Positions 11,203 through 21,949 are shown, numbered from the stretch's first letter. The stretch is DNA of 26,215 nt from Podila epigama (GCA_015679605.1 JAAAVE010000042.1:13039-39253); one strand, 5' to 3'. The notes: a model not told the origin generated them from the sequence alone. Translations and numbers: made by a program.

Positions 11203-13086
11203 TCACGAGGAAAGTTGTGCCTTTCGCTTCTCTACCCTAGAGATGGGCACATCGGGATGACCGCGATGGTTATTACGGTAATGTCGCCAGATGGCATCGT
11301 TGCGAATAAAGACGCGTCCACAGAGACGGCAGATGTAAGGGCGAAGGTTGTTGTGGATTCGTTGGTGACGCGAGAGATCATAGGGGCGAAGAAAGGCCTT
11401 ATGACAAATATCGCAGCTGTGGACTCGAGCACCAGTATGAGTTCGGACATGAGCATTGAGGTTATATTGGCGTTCGAATGTTCGGCCGCAATGTGGGCAG
11501 GCGAACCGCTGTTGTGTTGATGATGGTGTTGGTGATGATGGATTTGGCGATGAGGACGTCGTTTGTGCTGGTGGTGGCGACGAAGAACTGGCTGCATCTC
11601 TACCTGAGGGTGTTGTAGAGTGATAGAGGAGAAGTGGTGGTGGGGATGGGCAGCAGAATGCATGTGCAGACGGCGTAGAAGGCTCGGAGGAAGAACAGCG
11701 CGTGGACGGGCTGTTCACGGTGGTGCTAGGGCCAGCACTGTGGATACCAATGGTGTCAAACAAAGCGAAGATAGCATCTTCTTTGGTGGTATCAGCAAGG
11801 GCATTGGTATTACCGCTGGATGCCAAAATGGACTCTGTCAAGTTGGAGCTGGAGCAATTCACAGAGAGATGAGAAGAGGATGGTGACGGCGACGACGATG
11901 ATGAAGAGAACAACATGGGCGACAGCTGGGATGGCAGTTGATGATGGGCTTGAAGACTTTGTCTTTTGCGAATCTTTTCGCCAATCATCTTTTTGACAGT
12001 TGTTGAACTGGAACCAGTTGCAGAATTGGAAGAGCTTTCGGGCAAGGAAGCTGGAGGAGGGGAACAAGGCTGGGAGGTCTCGTCGCTTAGCGAAAGCAGA
12101 AACATCCTTAGGTCACTGGTGCTGTCGATGGCACCAGGGGCGGTGGTGTTGTCAGATGGCGTGTCCATCGAAGGCAGGACGGGCGAGATGATTCTAATAG
12201 ACGACGGCGAGTTGCTTGGGCTGGAACTGACATAAGACATGGACTGGAGCGACCGATAGCTGCTACCACTCCCAAGAACAGCAGCCTCTGGACTATGGAG
12301 TTCGTCGGGGAAAACACCCCAAGTAGAAGTAGTCGGTGCACTGGCTGAGAGTAAAAGGTTATTTGTGTGGATGGAAAGATCACCAGAACCTTGAGGGACC
12401 GACGGGTCCAATTGAAAGTACGATGATTGTTCTGATGGAAACAAAGGCACGGAGGACGGAAACAAGGACCAATTGGGCTCTGATTGTTGCTGTGGTAGCG
12501 CGTTGGGCAGGAATGGCTGTTGCGATGGTGGATGAGCAGTGTGGTGGTGATGTTGATGGTGTGAGTGTGAGTGTGAGTGTGCATGTGCATGTGAGTGTGG
12601 ATGTGTATACTGATGATGAGGATGTGGATTCGGTTGCGGATATGAATGCGCTTGCGGATGTGGAAGTGCCTGAACCTGGTATGGGTATTGACGTGAGCGC
12701 TGTGCTTGTGGGTATGGCCCTGGACGCTGGGGTGTTAGAAACGGACGAGGACTGAACTGGCAGTGCTGAGCAATTGGCTGAGCGATAGGCAGAGCGAGAG
12801 GCTGGACGACAGATGTTTGCATTGGCTGGAACGGTTTGGGCCATGCGGATCCGAGTTGTGGGGTCACAAGTGCAGGTGCCATGACCGGCTGCAGAGGCGC
12901 GTCTGTATGAGGACTGAGCGATAAGCTTGTTGGCAGATTAAGCTGGAGGAGACTACCCTGAGGCGAATTGTCAGAGGGAACACCAAAAGCGTTGGGATCT
13001 GAGTTTTGGAGTGGGCTGTAGCCATCCCCATGAATGCCTTTGTCATTGTTGTTGTTCGTGTTCATGTTATTGACGCGATCTGCCAT
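11203..13086 (-). CDS. C2H2 zinc-finger transcription factor, three C-terminal fingers (627 aa, single exon)
   Basis: One uninterrupted frame starts at ATG 13086; the frame stays open upstream only to a TTG, so MADRV is taken as the start. Most of the protein is low complexity: Asn-rich N-terminus, Pro/Gln stretches, a His-rich block (HAHAHSHSHSHHQHHHH) and long Ser/Pro regions. Three C2H2 fingers close it: C530-C533-H546-H550, C558-C561-H574-H578 and C586-C589-H602-H607 (last pair HX4H). The ERQYNLNAH and FLRPYDLSRH fingers resemble the tandem in Crz1/Prz1-type calcineurin-responsive factors, but finger 3 lacks the insertion seen in yeast Crz1, so this is only a resemblance. A nuclear DNA-binding regulator is a safe call; targets are unknown. 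It is the only multi-exon-sized gene here with no intron. Confidence 0.88.
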   Translation of the reverse strand: MADRVNNMNTNNNNDKGIHGDGYSPLQNSDPNAFGVPSDNSPQGSLLQLNLPTSLSLSPHTDAPLQPVMAPALVTPQLGSAWPKPFQPMQTSVVQPLALPIAQPIAQHCQFSPRPFLTPQRPGPYPQAQRSRQYPYQVQALPHPQAHSYPQPNPHPHHQYTHPHSHAHAHSHSHSHHQHHHHTAHPPSQQPFLPNALPQQQSEPNWSLFPSSVPLFPSEQSSYFQLDPSVPQGSGDLSIHTNNLLLSASAPTTSTWGVFPDELHSPEAAVLGSGSSYRSLQSMSYVSSSPSNSPSSIRIISPVLPSMDTPSDNTTAPGAIDSTSDLRMFLLSLSDETSQPCSPPPASLPESSSNSATGSSSTTVKKMIGEKIRKRQSLQAHHQLPSQLSPMLFSSSSSSPSPSSSHLSVNCSSSNLTESILASSGNTNALADTTKEDAIFALFDTIGIHSAGPSTTVNSPSTRCSSSEPSTPSAHAFCCPSPPPLLLYHSTTPSGRDAASSSSPPPAQTTSSSPNPSSPTPSSTQQRFACPHCGRTFERQYNLNAHVRTHTGARVHSCDICHKAFLRPYDLSRHQRIHNNLRPYICRLCGRVFIRNDAIWRHYRNNHRGHPDVPISRVEKRKAQLSS

Positions 13087-13296
13087 AATGAGTGGTGACA
13101 AGGACTTGTATTTTCGCAATTTCTTTGATAAGATGGTTGTTTGGTTTGGAGGAATGTAGAGTGTTGGTACAGCAATGGTGCAAGATGTGCAAATGATAAA
13201 AAAAAATGTGATGAGGGAGTGGGGCGTGAATGGTATGGTGAATGTTAAATAGAGACACCACGATGAAAGCGCGAGATCTTTTCTTGTTCTGTTGGT

Positions 13297-13314
13297 GAGA
13301 GAGAGAGAGAGAGA
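13297..13314 (+). repeat. (GA)9 microsatellite
   Basis: Nine GA units about 210 bp upstream of the zinc-finger start codon, i.e. a CT run in the sense strand of that gene. Such CT runs are common in the 5' regions of this window. Confidence 0.85.
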
Positions 13315-14007
13315 AGGAGAGGGTGATTCCTCGGAGCTCTCTTTTATATGCAGCTCGAGATGGTGTTGTTGTTGTCAGGCTATGCAACAATATTGACCGA
13401 CGATGCGGATGGTGCGGGAGGATGCACAAGAAGGTTGAGTTGGCAACTCGGCTCTCATCTGATGTTCCTTCTTATTCACTATCAGACTTTATTCCCCCCA
13501 AAAGCCTCATACACCAACAATTCATTCCTTCATTCATGTTGCACAAGTTACAAAAGGATGAGCGTGATTCCAGTGTCCATCTTCACCTTTCTGACGCGCG
13601 CGGCCTTCAAATATGACACACAGAAAATGAAGCAAATAAATAAAAAAATAAATAAAAAAGATTACAGGAATACGGTACCCCACTTAGTGGGCTTGTTGTT
13701 GTATTCAAATTTTGCACTCTATTCTCGCGCCTTTTTCAGTTTGTCTGCGATCCTTCCCCAAAGACCATCGCCCTCGCCCTCTGTTTGGTATCCAATGAAT
13801 CGTACCATAGTTTGATGCGAAAGTATGAGAGCTAATTGCTACCTTTCCTTTCTCTTTTTTTTCACTTTGCCTATTGCAGTAACGTTCTGTGACCATGGGG
13901 GATGGATAATGAACGCCTCAACAGCAGTAGCGGGTTGCGATGAAGATAAATGAGTGACGAGCGGACAACTGATGAGGTGACAAGTGACGAACAGACAGAC
14001 GGACAGA

Positions 14008-14042
14008 CAAGTGAGCGGACAAGTGAGCGGACAAGTGACGAG
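14008..14042 (+). repeat. 12-bp tandem repeat CAAGTGAGCGGA
   Basis: Two exact copies (14008-14019, 14020-14031) and a third partial copy. It sits inside a wider degenerate stretch of GACA/GTGAC-rich sequence from about 13950 to 14048 that looks like an older decayed array. Confidence 0.75.
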
Positions 14043-14556
14043 TGAACGGGGATTGGCCCAAACCAAAAAGAAATCAGAGTTGTGCGAACCCGCAGAGGGA
14101 GCTGCTCTCAGTTAGGTCAGGTCACTCATTTTCTCTCTTCCCACTGAGGCGAACAATTGTGCGGAAATAGTTGTACTCACCGTTTTGTGCAGATCTTTGG
14201 GTCTTTGATGGAAACGGGGTGAAGAAAAAAAGTAAAAAAGTAAAAAAAAAAATTACGACACTGTCCTTCATGCGGTACTGTGAACAGCGAACAACAGACA
14301 AGCGTACTGTATTCTTTTTCGGGTAGAAAAGCTTCCCCCCCTTGTCATCCCCACACACCCTCCCGGACGCCTCATGCTGAGTTTGGTCAGCGTTACTGTT
14401 TCTGCTGGGACTAAAGGAACCGCGACCATTTTGGATTTTTGCCAAGCCTTTTTACTTTTTTGGAAATGCCTCTTTCGCTCCACACAACACACAACACTGA
14501 GGCACAAGCACACGCATAACAAACCTTTTTTTTTTATTTTTTTATTTTTTTATTTG

Positions 14557-14566
14557 NNNNNNNNNN
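14557..14566. other. Assembly gap (10 N)
   Basis: Ten N bases following a run of T7A-like units (14525-14556). The true length is unknown; the simple repeat is the probable reason for the break. Adjacent distances should not be trusted. Confidence 0.95.
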
Positions 14567-14585
14567 CCTCATATCCTCACAGCTT

Positions 14586-14678
14586 GCTTGTACATTTGTC
14601 TTGCGGGATTCACTTCCTTTCCCTCCCTCCTTTCTTTTTCCTTCTTTCCGTATTGGCTTGTACATCATTCTTGCGGGA
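14586..14678 (+). repeat. Imperfect 23-bp direct repeat
   Basis: GCTTGTACAT-N3-TCTTGCGGGA occurs at 14586-14608 and 14656-14678. The copies differ only in the three central bases (20 of 23 identical) and are 70 bp apart start to start. The spacer is pyrimidine-rich. It lies beside the assembly gap and about 820-910 bp upstream of CBF5. Confidence 0.8.
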
Positions 14679-15498
14679 ATACAACAAATTCAAACAACAA
14701 ATTATCCTTCTCTTACCTCTTACTCTCCTTCTTTGTTTGATTGGCCAATATCTGACATCGTCGTGCTTTGAGAAAAAAAAAGGTACGCAGAAAACCCCTG
14801 TACACTGCCACATCTGATATGCTACACTAATTCGCGTTCACATCCAATACCTGTCGCCCTTTGCCCATGTTCAAAGCCTCTTCCTTGTTCTGCTGATCTA
14901 TTCTCTGAGGCCTCCATTCGCCCTGTTATGCCATTGTGCATAGCATTCGGCGCACGAGGCAAGTTTAAACGGTCTTGGCAAAACTTGGCCAGTGCGCGTT
15001 ATGTATGTAGCACTACGACCTTGTAGATGTGCGCCATAAAACCCATTACTACTAAGTAAACGTGTGCAGCAGGTGCAGCAGACAGTAGTACATTACTTGG
15101 CTAACGCATTTGTTCAGGATGTTCTTGAAGCAAACAGATAAGCAAATGTGAACGAATTATTTTTTGTAACCAGGTGAACGTAGTTTTTGTTAAACCATGT
15201 CCACATCTTCACACCACGATAGATATTGCTACACCATGAAATATCCACGTGACCATAGGTGGCTTATTGTAAACACGACTTTCTTTTTTTTTTTTTACTC
15301 CCAACATAGAGAGTTTGTTTGTTCATTCGTTCACACATCCCTACCCAACATCCCTAAGAGATTGCACTTGTGCTTTTGACAATAAACGTACGACGCAGTT
15401 ACTAAGGGCAGAGAACTTGAACACATTCCCATCACCACATACACCAACACAGACTCTTCTTTAATCCTCACCGGTATATACATACTCATACATTGAAC

Positions 15499-17330
15499 AT
15501 GTCCAACAAGATTGAAGAAGCTCAGCGCAAGGGTGACTTTGCCATCAAGCCCGAGGCTGCCACCCCTTCCTTGAACACCTCAGACTGGCCCTTGTTGTTG
15601 AAGGTAAAAGAGAATAACATATAAAGCTTGGAGATCGATTTTGTTCTTTTTGCGTCCTTTATACTAATATCTGATCTTGTGCTTTTTTCACTGAATAGAA
15701 CTACGACAAGCTCAACGTTCGCACTGGTCACTATACTCCCATCCCCAGCGGATGCTCTCCCTTGAGACGTGAGCTTGCCGAGTACATCAGGTAACCTGTT
15801 TTCCTTGTCGATACTATTTTTTTTCTTAGTCCGAATACTATACAGGAGTTCAACAATGGATCAATTGGACGGAGCGGATCAAAGAACAAGTCCACCTTGG
15901 TACTCTATACAGTTGTCCTAAACAATCATGTTTTTATTTTTTTTTAAAAAAAAAAATGATAATTGTTTTATTTTAGATATGGTGTTATCAACTTGGACAA
16001 GCCCGCCAACCCTTCGTCGCACGAGGTTGTCGCCTGGGTTCGCCGCATTCTCCGTGTTGAGAAGACTGGTCACTCTGGTACTCTTGATCCCAAGGTCACT
16101 GGATGCTTGATTGTCTGCATTGACCGTGCCACCCGTCTCGTCAAGTCCCAGCAAGGTGCCGGTAAGGAGTACGTCTGCATTCTCCGTCTTCACGATGCCA
16201 TCGAGTCTGAGAAGAAGCTTGCCCAGGTAAAAAAAAAGAATCGAAATAGACTCTACTATTGGATGAACATTGGAATGACTTTTTTTTTTTGAACTAACAT
16301 TTGATATGTATAAAAATAAAAATAGACTCTTGAGACTTTGACTGGTGCTCTTTTCCAGCGTCCTCCTCTGATCTCTGCTGTGAAGCGTCAGCTCCGTATC
16401 CGTACTATCCACGAGTCCAAGTTGATTGAGTTTGACAATGACCGCCACTTGGCTGTCTTCTGGGTTGCTTGCGAGGCTGGTACCTACATGCGTACTATGT
16501 GTGTGCACATGGGTTTGATGTTGGGCGTTGGTGGTCACATGCAGGAGCTCCGTCGTGTCCGCTCTGGACATATGGGCGAGGATGATGATATTGTCACCAT
16601 GCACGACGTTTTGGATGCCCAGTGGATGTACGACAACACCAAGGATGAGTCTTACCTCCGCAAGGTTGTCCGCCCTCTCGAGACTCTTTTGACCACCTAC
16701 AAGCGTGTCGTTGTCAAGGACAGCGCAGTCAATGCCATCTGCTATGGTGCCAAGCTCATGATCCCCGGTCTTCTCCGCTACGAGTCCGGCATTGAGGTCA
16801 ATGAGGAGGTTGTTCTGATGACTACCAAGGGTGAGGCTATTGCTCTCGGTATTGCCCAGATGACCACTGCTGTCATGGCCACCTGCGATCACGGTGTTGT
16901 TGCCAAGATCAAGCGTGTGATCATGGAGCGTGACACCTACCCCCGCCGCTGGGGCTTGGGACCCAAGGCCCAGGAGAAGAAGAAGTTGATCAAGGATGGC
17001 AAGCTCGACAAGTTTGGCCGCACCACGGAGGAGACCCCCGCTGACTGGAAGAAGGGCTATGTTGACTATAACCGCGAGGATCCTGCTGCCCCTGCTGTTA
17101 CTGCCGCCCCTACCCCTGCCCTTGCTGCCAAGGAGGAGGAGAAGAAGCGCAAGGCTGCTGACTCTTCGAGCGAGTCTGACTCTGAGAAGAAGAAGGAGGT
17201 CAAGAAGGAGAAGAAGGTCAAGACTGAGGACAAGAAGGAGAAGAAGGAAAAGAAGGAGAAGAAGGAGAAGAAGGACAAGAAGGAGAAGAAGGAGAAGAAG
17301 AGCAAGAAGGCTGACTCGGACTCTGAGTAA
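15499..17330 (+). CDS. CBF5: H/ACA snoRNP pseudouridine synthase Cbf5 (dyskerin), 4 exons, 483 aa
   Basis: Exons: 15499-15603, 15699-15790, 15977-16226, 16326-17330; GT-AG introns of 95, 186 and 99 nt, phases 0, 2 and 0. The 483 aa product matches the usual fungal size. The dyskerin-like N-terminus is followed by the TruB fold with [18 protein letters not shown] and the catalytic loop [11 protein letters not shown] (catalytic Asp about 103). A PUA domain spans about 275-349. From about residue 403 the tail is Ala/Pro-rich, then almost pure Lys/Glu (KKEKKEKK type) and ends DSDSE. By family it is the catalytic subunit of nucleolar H/ACA particles, pseudouridylating rRNA and snRNA with Nop10, Nhp2 and Gar1. 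Codon use is strongly C/G-ending, like the ribosomal P gene, as expected for high expression. Confidence 0.97.
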
Positions 17331-17561
17331 AAGAATGAAGGAATAAGAGAAACGTTTTGAGTGGAGTGGAGTTAGTCTTTTTTTAAAAAAGGTTTTTTTG
17401 TTTTCAATACAATTTGCATCATGTTTTTTACAATCATATCATAGCAATCATGCCCTAAAACTTTTTTTTTTCATTTCTTTTATCTCCTTCATATTTCTCT
17501 ATATATTTCTGATCCACATATGCTGGCACGCTCATAGTACAACGGACGCGTTTTTACTCGT
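17331..17561. other. Short convergent intergenic region
   Basis: 231 bp, T-rich, between the CBF5 and ALG7 stop codons. No clear AATAAA is visible on either strand; nothing else recognised. Confidence 0.4.
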
Positions 17562-19627
17562 TTATGAGACTACATCATAAACGTAGGCCACTAGACCATA
17601 TCGGATGAAAAAGGCGACAAGACTACAGCAGACTTGAACCGCCATTACACTCAACGTCAAGTGGCCCTCATTCATCGGCCCTGTCCTGAGCAAGATCGCG
17701 TTCAGGATTGTCAGATTTGTCATGGCCAACGGCCGCTGTCCCGTCCTGTGGTCATATGTCACTTCAGTCAAACCCAAGAGCTCCAAAAGTTTCAAGCAGA
17801 GCCAACCAGCTTTACCCAAATGTGGATGGTCCATTGGTGTGAACCGTGACTTTGAAGGAATCGAAGGAGATGACATGGACAACTGAGGTGATGGCGGGGT
17901 CCCGCGATCCGTCCAACTGTTACTGCTACTGATGCTACTGCCAATCGTTGGGGAATGCATGAATGATGGCAATGAGGGTGAACCGGTTGCTCCACCTTGC
18001 TCTGATCTTGTGGGTGACGAATGCGCATCTTCAGAATTGAGCGACGCAGAAGATGCAGATCTTGCAAGTGAACTTTGTCCTGACTGGTGATGATGATGAT
18101 GTTGCTGTTGCTGATGGTGAGCATGCTGTTTGGCTGCGAGTCGCAAAGACACGTCGTGATCATATTCTTCCCGATCCACTAAAATCACTTGACTGGGCTC
18201 CATCAGATTTGTGCCACGGTTATAGCGAGGTACACGGTGACGGGGACAGGGCACCAATCGAAAGAGTTGAGGCGCGGAGAGCAAGAAATTAAAGATTTGT
18301 GGGATGAAAAAGAGTAGCAACGTCTTGCTGTAATGCGCTAGAATGCCGACGACAGCAAAGGTCATCCCTGCAAAGTAACAGTACGTGTCACCAATGAAGA
18401 TCTTGGATGGGTACCGGTTATGCACAAAGAGCCCCCAACTGACACCGATGAATGGCAAGATAAAATACAGCGAGAATAAATGAGCTTCGATCGCCTTGGG
18501 TCCACTGCTAGGCGAGTGGAGGAAGAGCATGTCGTTGACTGCAATAGAACAAGCAATCACAAGGGACTGTCCGACTTCGACACCATTGATTCCTGCCATG
18601 ATATTGATTGAGTGTGTGCAAAAGATCGCGACCATGCTCATGTAGACATAATAGAGAGGACCTGTGTAAATATATACCAATGCAGCAATGTGAAAATGGA
18701 TGAGTGTGAGCAATACGTGTCAAACGAGCGTTTCGACTTTCTTTTCTTGGGCCTTCGTTGTTTCTTACCCAAATCGATGAGCTGACCAATGAGCGGCCGG
18801 AGAGGAATTGGGACCACGATATGTGTCTCGCCAATGTTGACCCAGTAGACCATCAAGAGAGGGATCGCAGCAATGGCTGGTAATGGCATCTTGAATCGCC
18901 AACGAATATCCAACACATCATCTGCAAAACCAAGAAACACCATGGATTGAATCGAGAGCAAAGCGGACAAAAATTCTGCTAGCTATTTTTTTTTTCCGCA
19001 TGCGTGTGTCCAAGGACATGTGTGAGTATGTTTGTGAGTGAGTGACATGTCGCCAAGGTAAAACGAGCACATATGAGAGACCATTGAATTATCGTTGATT
19101 AGTGAAGTGAATCCGACTGTCTCCTGTGCATCGAAAAGTGGTAGTTTGTACCTTGAGATTGGGGAACGTCAACATCTTCAGTTCCTGCGGGTCGCCTTCC
19201 ACTGGCGCCGTAAACCACTTCATGAACGGAAATGGAATAAAGATGAACAGTATCACAAGGTAGATCAATCCTGCCACCATGCCCATGCTCTCTGGTCTAA
19301 GTGTCCAAAAAAATAAAAAGGAAACAGTCGAGCTTTGTTAACTGTCTGTCCGTTGGTGCACAACAAACCCAACCCTTTCAAAATTGATGAAAAAAAAATA
19401 GCTTACATGATTTGTTTGGTCTTTTTACCGAGATCCATGCCTTTTAGGCCAGCTTTGACAAAGATCTCTGAAAGTGCCGGAACCGCATACCAGGTTGTGA
19501 TCGTTGCAAGGATCGAAAATCCAACGTTCACTGTCAGGGGGTCGTGTGCTGTAGTCAGGATGATAAACACGGCTCCCACTTCTGCCGCGACAATCAATCC
19601 TGCCATCCACGCCGACATTTGTCCCAT
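17562..19627 (-). CDS. ALG7: UDP-GlcNAc:dolichyl-phosphate GlcNAc-1-phosphotransferase with a long insertion (4 exons, 559 aa)
   Basis: Exons: 19627-19407, 19296-19152, 18982-18769, 18661-17562; introns GT-AG (110, 169, 107 nt), phases 2, 0 and 1, total 1680 nt. It is a multipass ER-membrane enzyme making GlcNAc-PP-dolichol, the first step of N-glycan precursor assembly and the tunicamycin target. Seen: IPESMGM (about 74-80), LGFADDVLD with the Asp pair at 143-144, [14 protein letters not shown] (about 211-224), FIGDT (about 282-286) and [10 protein letters not shown] (about 330-339). It is longer than yeast Alg7 (448 aa) or human DPAGT1 (408 aa) because of a hydrophilic block at about 348-466. 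This block has a His/Gln run and many Ser/Pro, between the PCPRHR loop and the last hydrophobic segments. Reading stays open through it. The third-exon acceptor is placed at 18983/18982 from codon phase. Confidence 0.93.
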
Positions 19628-20269
19628 CTTTTGTTAAAGGCAATCGTGATTTCCTTTTTGTTGCTTTTTCTTCTTTAAATGCTCAATGTGGAGGAATGAA
19701 ATAGGAAGGAATCCTATTGTGTGTCATGAGAAGGGGGAGGTTGAAGGAGTGTCTTGTTTCGACTTGTTCCTTTTTCGTGTCGTTCTTTCTGAATTCGATT
19801 GAATGAAAGTGTAAATGTATTAGATAGTGCGTGAGAGAAAGAGAGATATAGGATTGTGTTGCAGATTAGGATAACGAGTAAGGAGAAGCGAATGGAGATC
19901 AACAAGTGAAGAAAACCATCGCGAATGTGGGCTTTTCTTTTTTTTAAACATTCTGAGCATTCTTTGCTGCTATTGAAAAATACACAAATTTAAATTTTTT
20001 TTGGTTCTTGGGCGATGATCGGTGGTAAAAAATCATGCTGTGCCCAGAAATTCTAACATGACCAGCATTTCTCCTGGAGAACACCAACAGTGTTCTACAA
20101 ACGTGATGACTTCTCCCCTCCCATATGGAAGGATACAGGTCCCTGCGCTTGGGCAAAAAAAATCTTCTTTTTGTCGACTAGGGGCTGTTGAATAAACAAT
20201 CTGCGTCTCCCCCGTAAAAAGACAAGGCCATGCGACAAAAAAACAAAGGATGTCAACGCCAGGTTTTAT
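19628..20269. other. Intergenic region between ALG7 start and F-box gene end
   Basis: This 642 bp holds the ALG7 promoter and the end of the next co-oriented gene. A dense pair of palindromes is at 20069-20095. AATAAA on the minus strand (20270-20265) overlaps the last base of the F-box TGA stop (20272-20270). No coding sequence recognised. Confidence 0.45.
20069..20095. repeat. Overlapping inverted repeats
   Basis: TTCTCC-T-GGAGAA (20069-20081) overlaps GAACAC-N5-GTGTTC (20079-20095). Both are perfect. They contain TTC/GAA half sites and lie about 440-460 bp upstream of the ALG7 start. A regulatory site is possible; function is unknown. Confidence 0.4.
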
Positions 20270-21724
20270 TCAAAAGTCATTCAAATCAACTGGGAAAAGG
20301 TCTGTCTTTGGCCTGTTCTTATGTTGATACTTGTTAAAACCAAAGTCAACTGTATGAACGTGTTGCAAGGCAGAGGCTGCTTTCAACACCACTGCGCGAA
20401 GTTGCTGTAGACCTTGCGGGTAGTGGACAAAACTATTCTCTGTCAATGCATTTTTCCACTCTTGCCCTAAAGCCTCGCTTTCCATTTTCTTCTCAAGAGC
20501 ACATCCATTCGTGAAAGAATGTTCCAACCCATATTCACAACGCATGCTGCAACTAGGCCATTTCGTGTGTTTATAGCTTATCAAGGATAGCGTCTTGAGG
20601 TTGTTGCATATCCATGGTTGACTGACCAAGGCCAAATATTCGTAGTCTTCGAAGGATGGATACATGTCAAAACAAAATCGGAGATGTCTGAGCTTGGGGC
20701 AGGACGACAAAACTCTTCCTGCGCCGAACGCAAATTCGACATATCAGGATTTGTTATGGATAAGAAGATCCAAAACTTCCAATGAATGAGAGTTGTCATG
20801 GAGCAAGGCGTTGAACAAGCTCTGATCAAACTCCATGATCGTCAACTGAAGATGGACAAGATTGCTGGTTGCCTTGACGAGGTTGACGTGCTCCCTTGTC
20901 GACAATGGAAAATCAGGGTAGTTGCATTCTCGGTATTTCAAGACTTTCAGGTTGTGACAATTGTGATTTAGGACTTTGGACAGCGGATCCAGTACGGGAG
21001 GGATAATGGCGTATGGAGTGTCCCTCTTCCAAAATGATAGAGTCTCAATGTTTGGACACTGCTGGATGAGATCTACTACGTCCGTGATCGTCTCAGCGTC
21101 GAGCAAAATGCGTAGTTTCTTGATGTTTGGGTAATCGCTCCAGAAATAAGGGAGTGTCCCTTTACGGATGCAGACATCCAGGTTTAACGACTCTAATTGC
21201 TGATTGTTGTCAAGTATGAACATCAAGTCAGCTAGGTCTAAAACACTCCCCCGCCTACCAATGTGCAGATGCTGTAGTGACGTGAGGTGCTGAAGTAGGC
21301 GATATGCGGGGCGGTCAGCGTCATAGATGTGGAGCCACACCAAGTCCGGGTTCTCCTTTAGGATCACAGACTCTTTCTCAAGCGAGCCTCTAAGAGAATG
21401 CAGGCTCAACCCCTTGAGCCGCGAGACTGGTGGAATGGACTCGCGAGGTATGGGACGCAGGAGCAAGTATCGAATGTGATGGCTGTTGATGTCAATTAGA
21501 TCTTTTGGGATCTTTAGGTACAGCGCTGTGTGGTCATCGAACATCACCCAGAGCAATGGCGTCAGCACTCGGCGCCAGAGTCGACAAACTTGGGTGCAAG
21601 ACGCGAGATCCTTGGGGGAACTGACGAATTCTCTGTTAGAGATGATGGAGGGGAGCCATAACGGGACATGCAATCCTATGCGAAGGACCAATTCGGGATT
21701 CTGTGACACTTCAATGGACGACAT
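20270..21724 (-). pseudogene. F-box/LRR-like gene interrupted by one in-frame TGA
   Basis: From ATG 21724 the frame reads 326 residues to TGA at 20746-20744. It then continues in the same frame for 157 more codons to a second TGA (20272-20270). The N-terminus (NPELVLRIG..., then LASCTQVCRLWRRVLTPLLW) is F-box-like; the body has repeated Leu-rich strands (LKGLSLHSL, LTSLQHLHIG, NIKKLRILL, LEVLDLLI). The part after the TGA keeps the same style (SSCPKLRHLRFCF, NNLKTLSLISY), so it belongs to the same gene. F-box proteins of this type recruit substrates to SCF ubiquitin ligases and form a large, fast-evolving family in Mortierella-like fungi. One substitution (e.g. from GGA) would explain the break. 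A sequencing error or readthrough remains possible. No introns. Minus-strand AATAAA overlaps the final stop. Confidence 0.75.
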
Positions 21725-21949
21725 CTCTGAATGGGGGAGAAGAGATTCTGTGGCGTGTGGCGTTCAGGGCAAAAGAGAAAAGTGAGACTAACAAGATTTC
21801 CGCCAATCAGAATCAAGCGAGATGCTTGACTGGATTCCTGCTGGTAGTCCATGTCGATACAGTATGCTGGAGCCACTATCTTTGCTGACAAAGATGGTTT
21901 TTTTTTTCTGACATTAAGCAAGCAATTGAATGTTATTGTATTAAGATAA

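Larger units (their letters stand above)
13087..15498. other. 2.4 kb gene-poor divergent region with an assembly gap
   Basis: This is the upstream region shared by the zinc-finger gene (leftwards) and CBF5 (rightwards). It holds a (GA)9 run (13297-13314), a 12-bp tandem repeat (14008-14042), T7A-type runs abutting the 10-N gap, and an imperfect 23-bp direct repeat (14586-14678). I see no credible coding region; the reading frame spanning the gap is low-complexity and interrupted by N. Confidence 0.5.

Noticed and set aside
12190-12215. Calcineurin PxIxIT docking motif in the zinc-finger protein
   Set aside because: The best candidate (SSIRII within a Ser/Pro region) lacks the leading proline; too weak to support a Crz1 assignment.
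11232-12844. Several long frames overlapping the zinc-finger gene on both strands
   Set aside because: They are shadows of its repetitive His/Ser/Pro codons; only the main frame has zinc fingers.
14374-14817. Reading frame across the assembly gap
   Set aside because: It contains N bases, has Phe/Leu-rich low-complexity composition and no recognisable domain.
15475-15480. TATA box for CBF5
   Set aside because: TATATA lies only about 20 nt before the start codon, so it is more likely within the 5' UTR.
17066-17305. Phe/Ser-rich minus-strand frame
   Set aside because: It is the antisense shadow of the Lys/Glu-rich tail of CBF5.
20744-20800. A small intron explaining the TGA in the F-box gene
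   Set aside because: Possible GT/AG pairs nearby would remove conserved leucine-rich residues and give introns well below the 95 nt minimum seen here; the frame is simply continuous.
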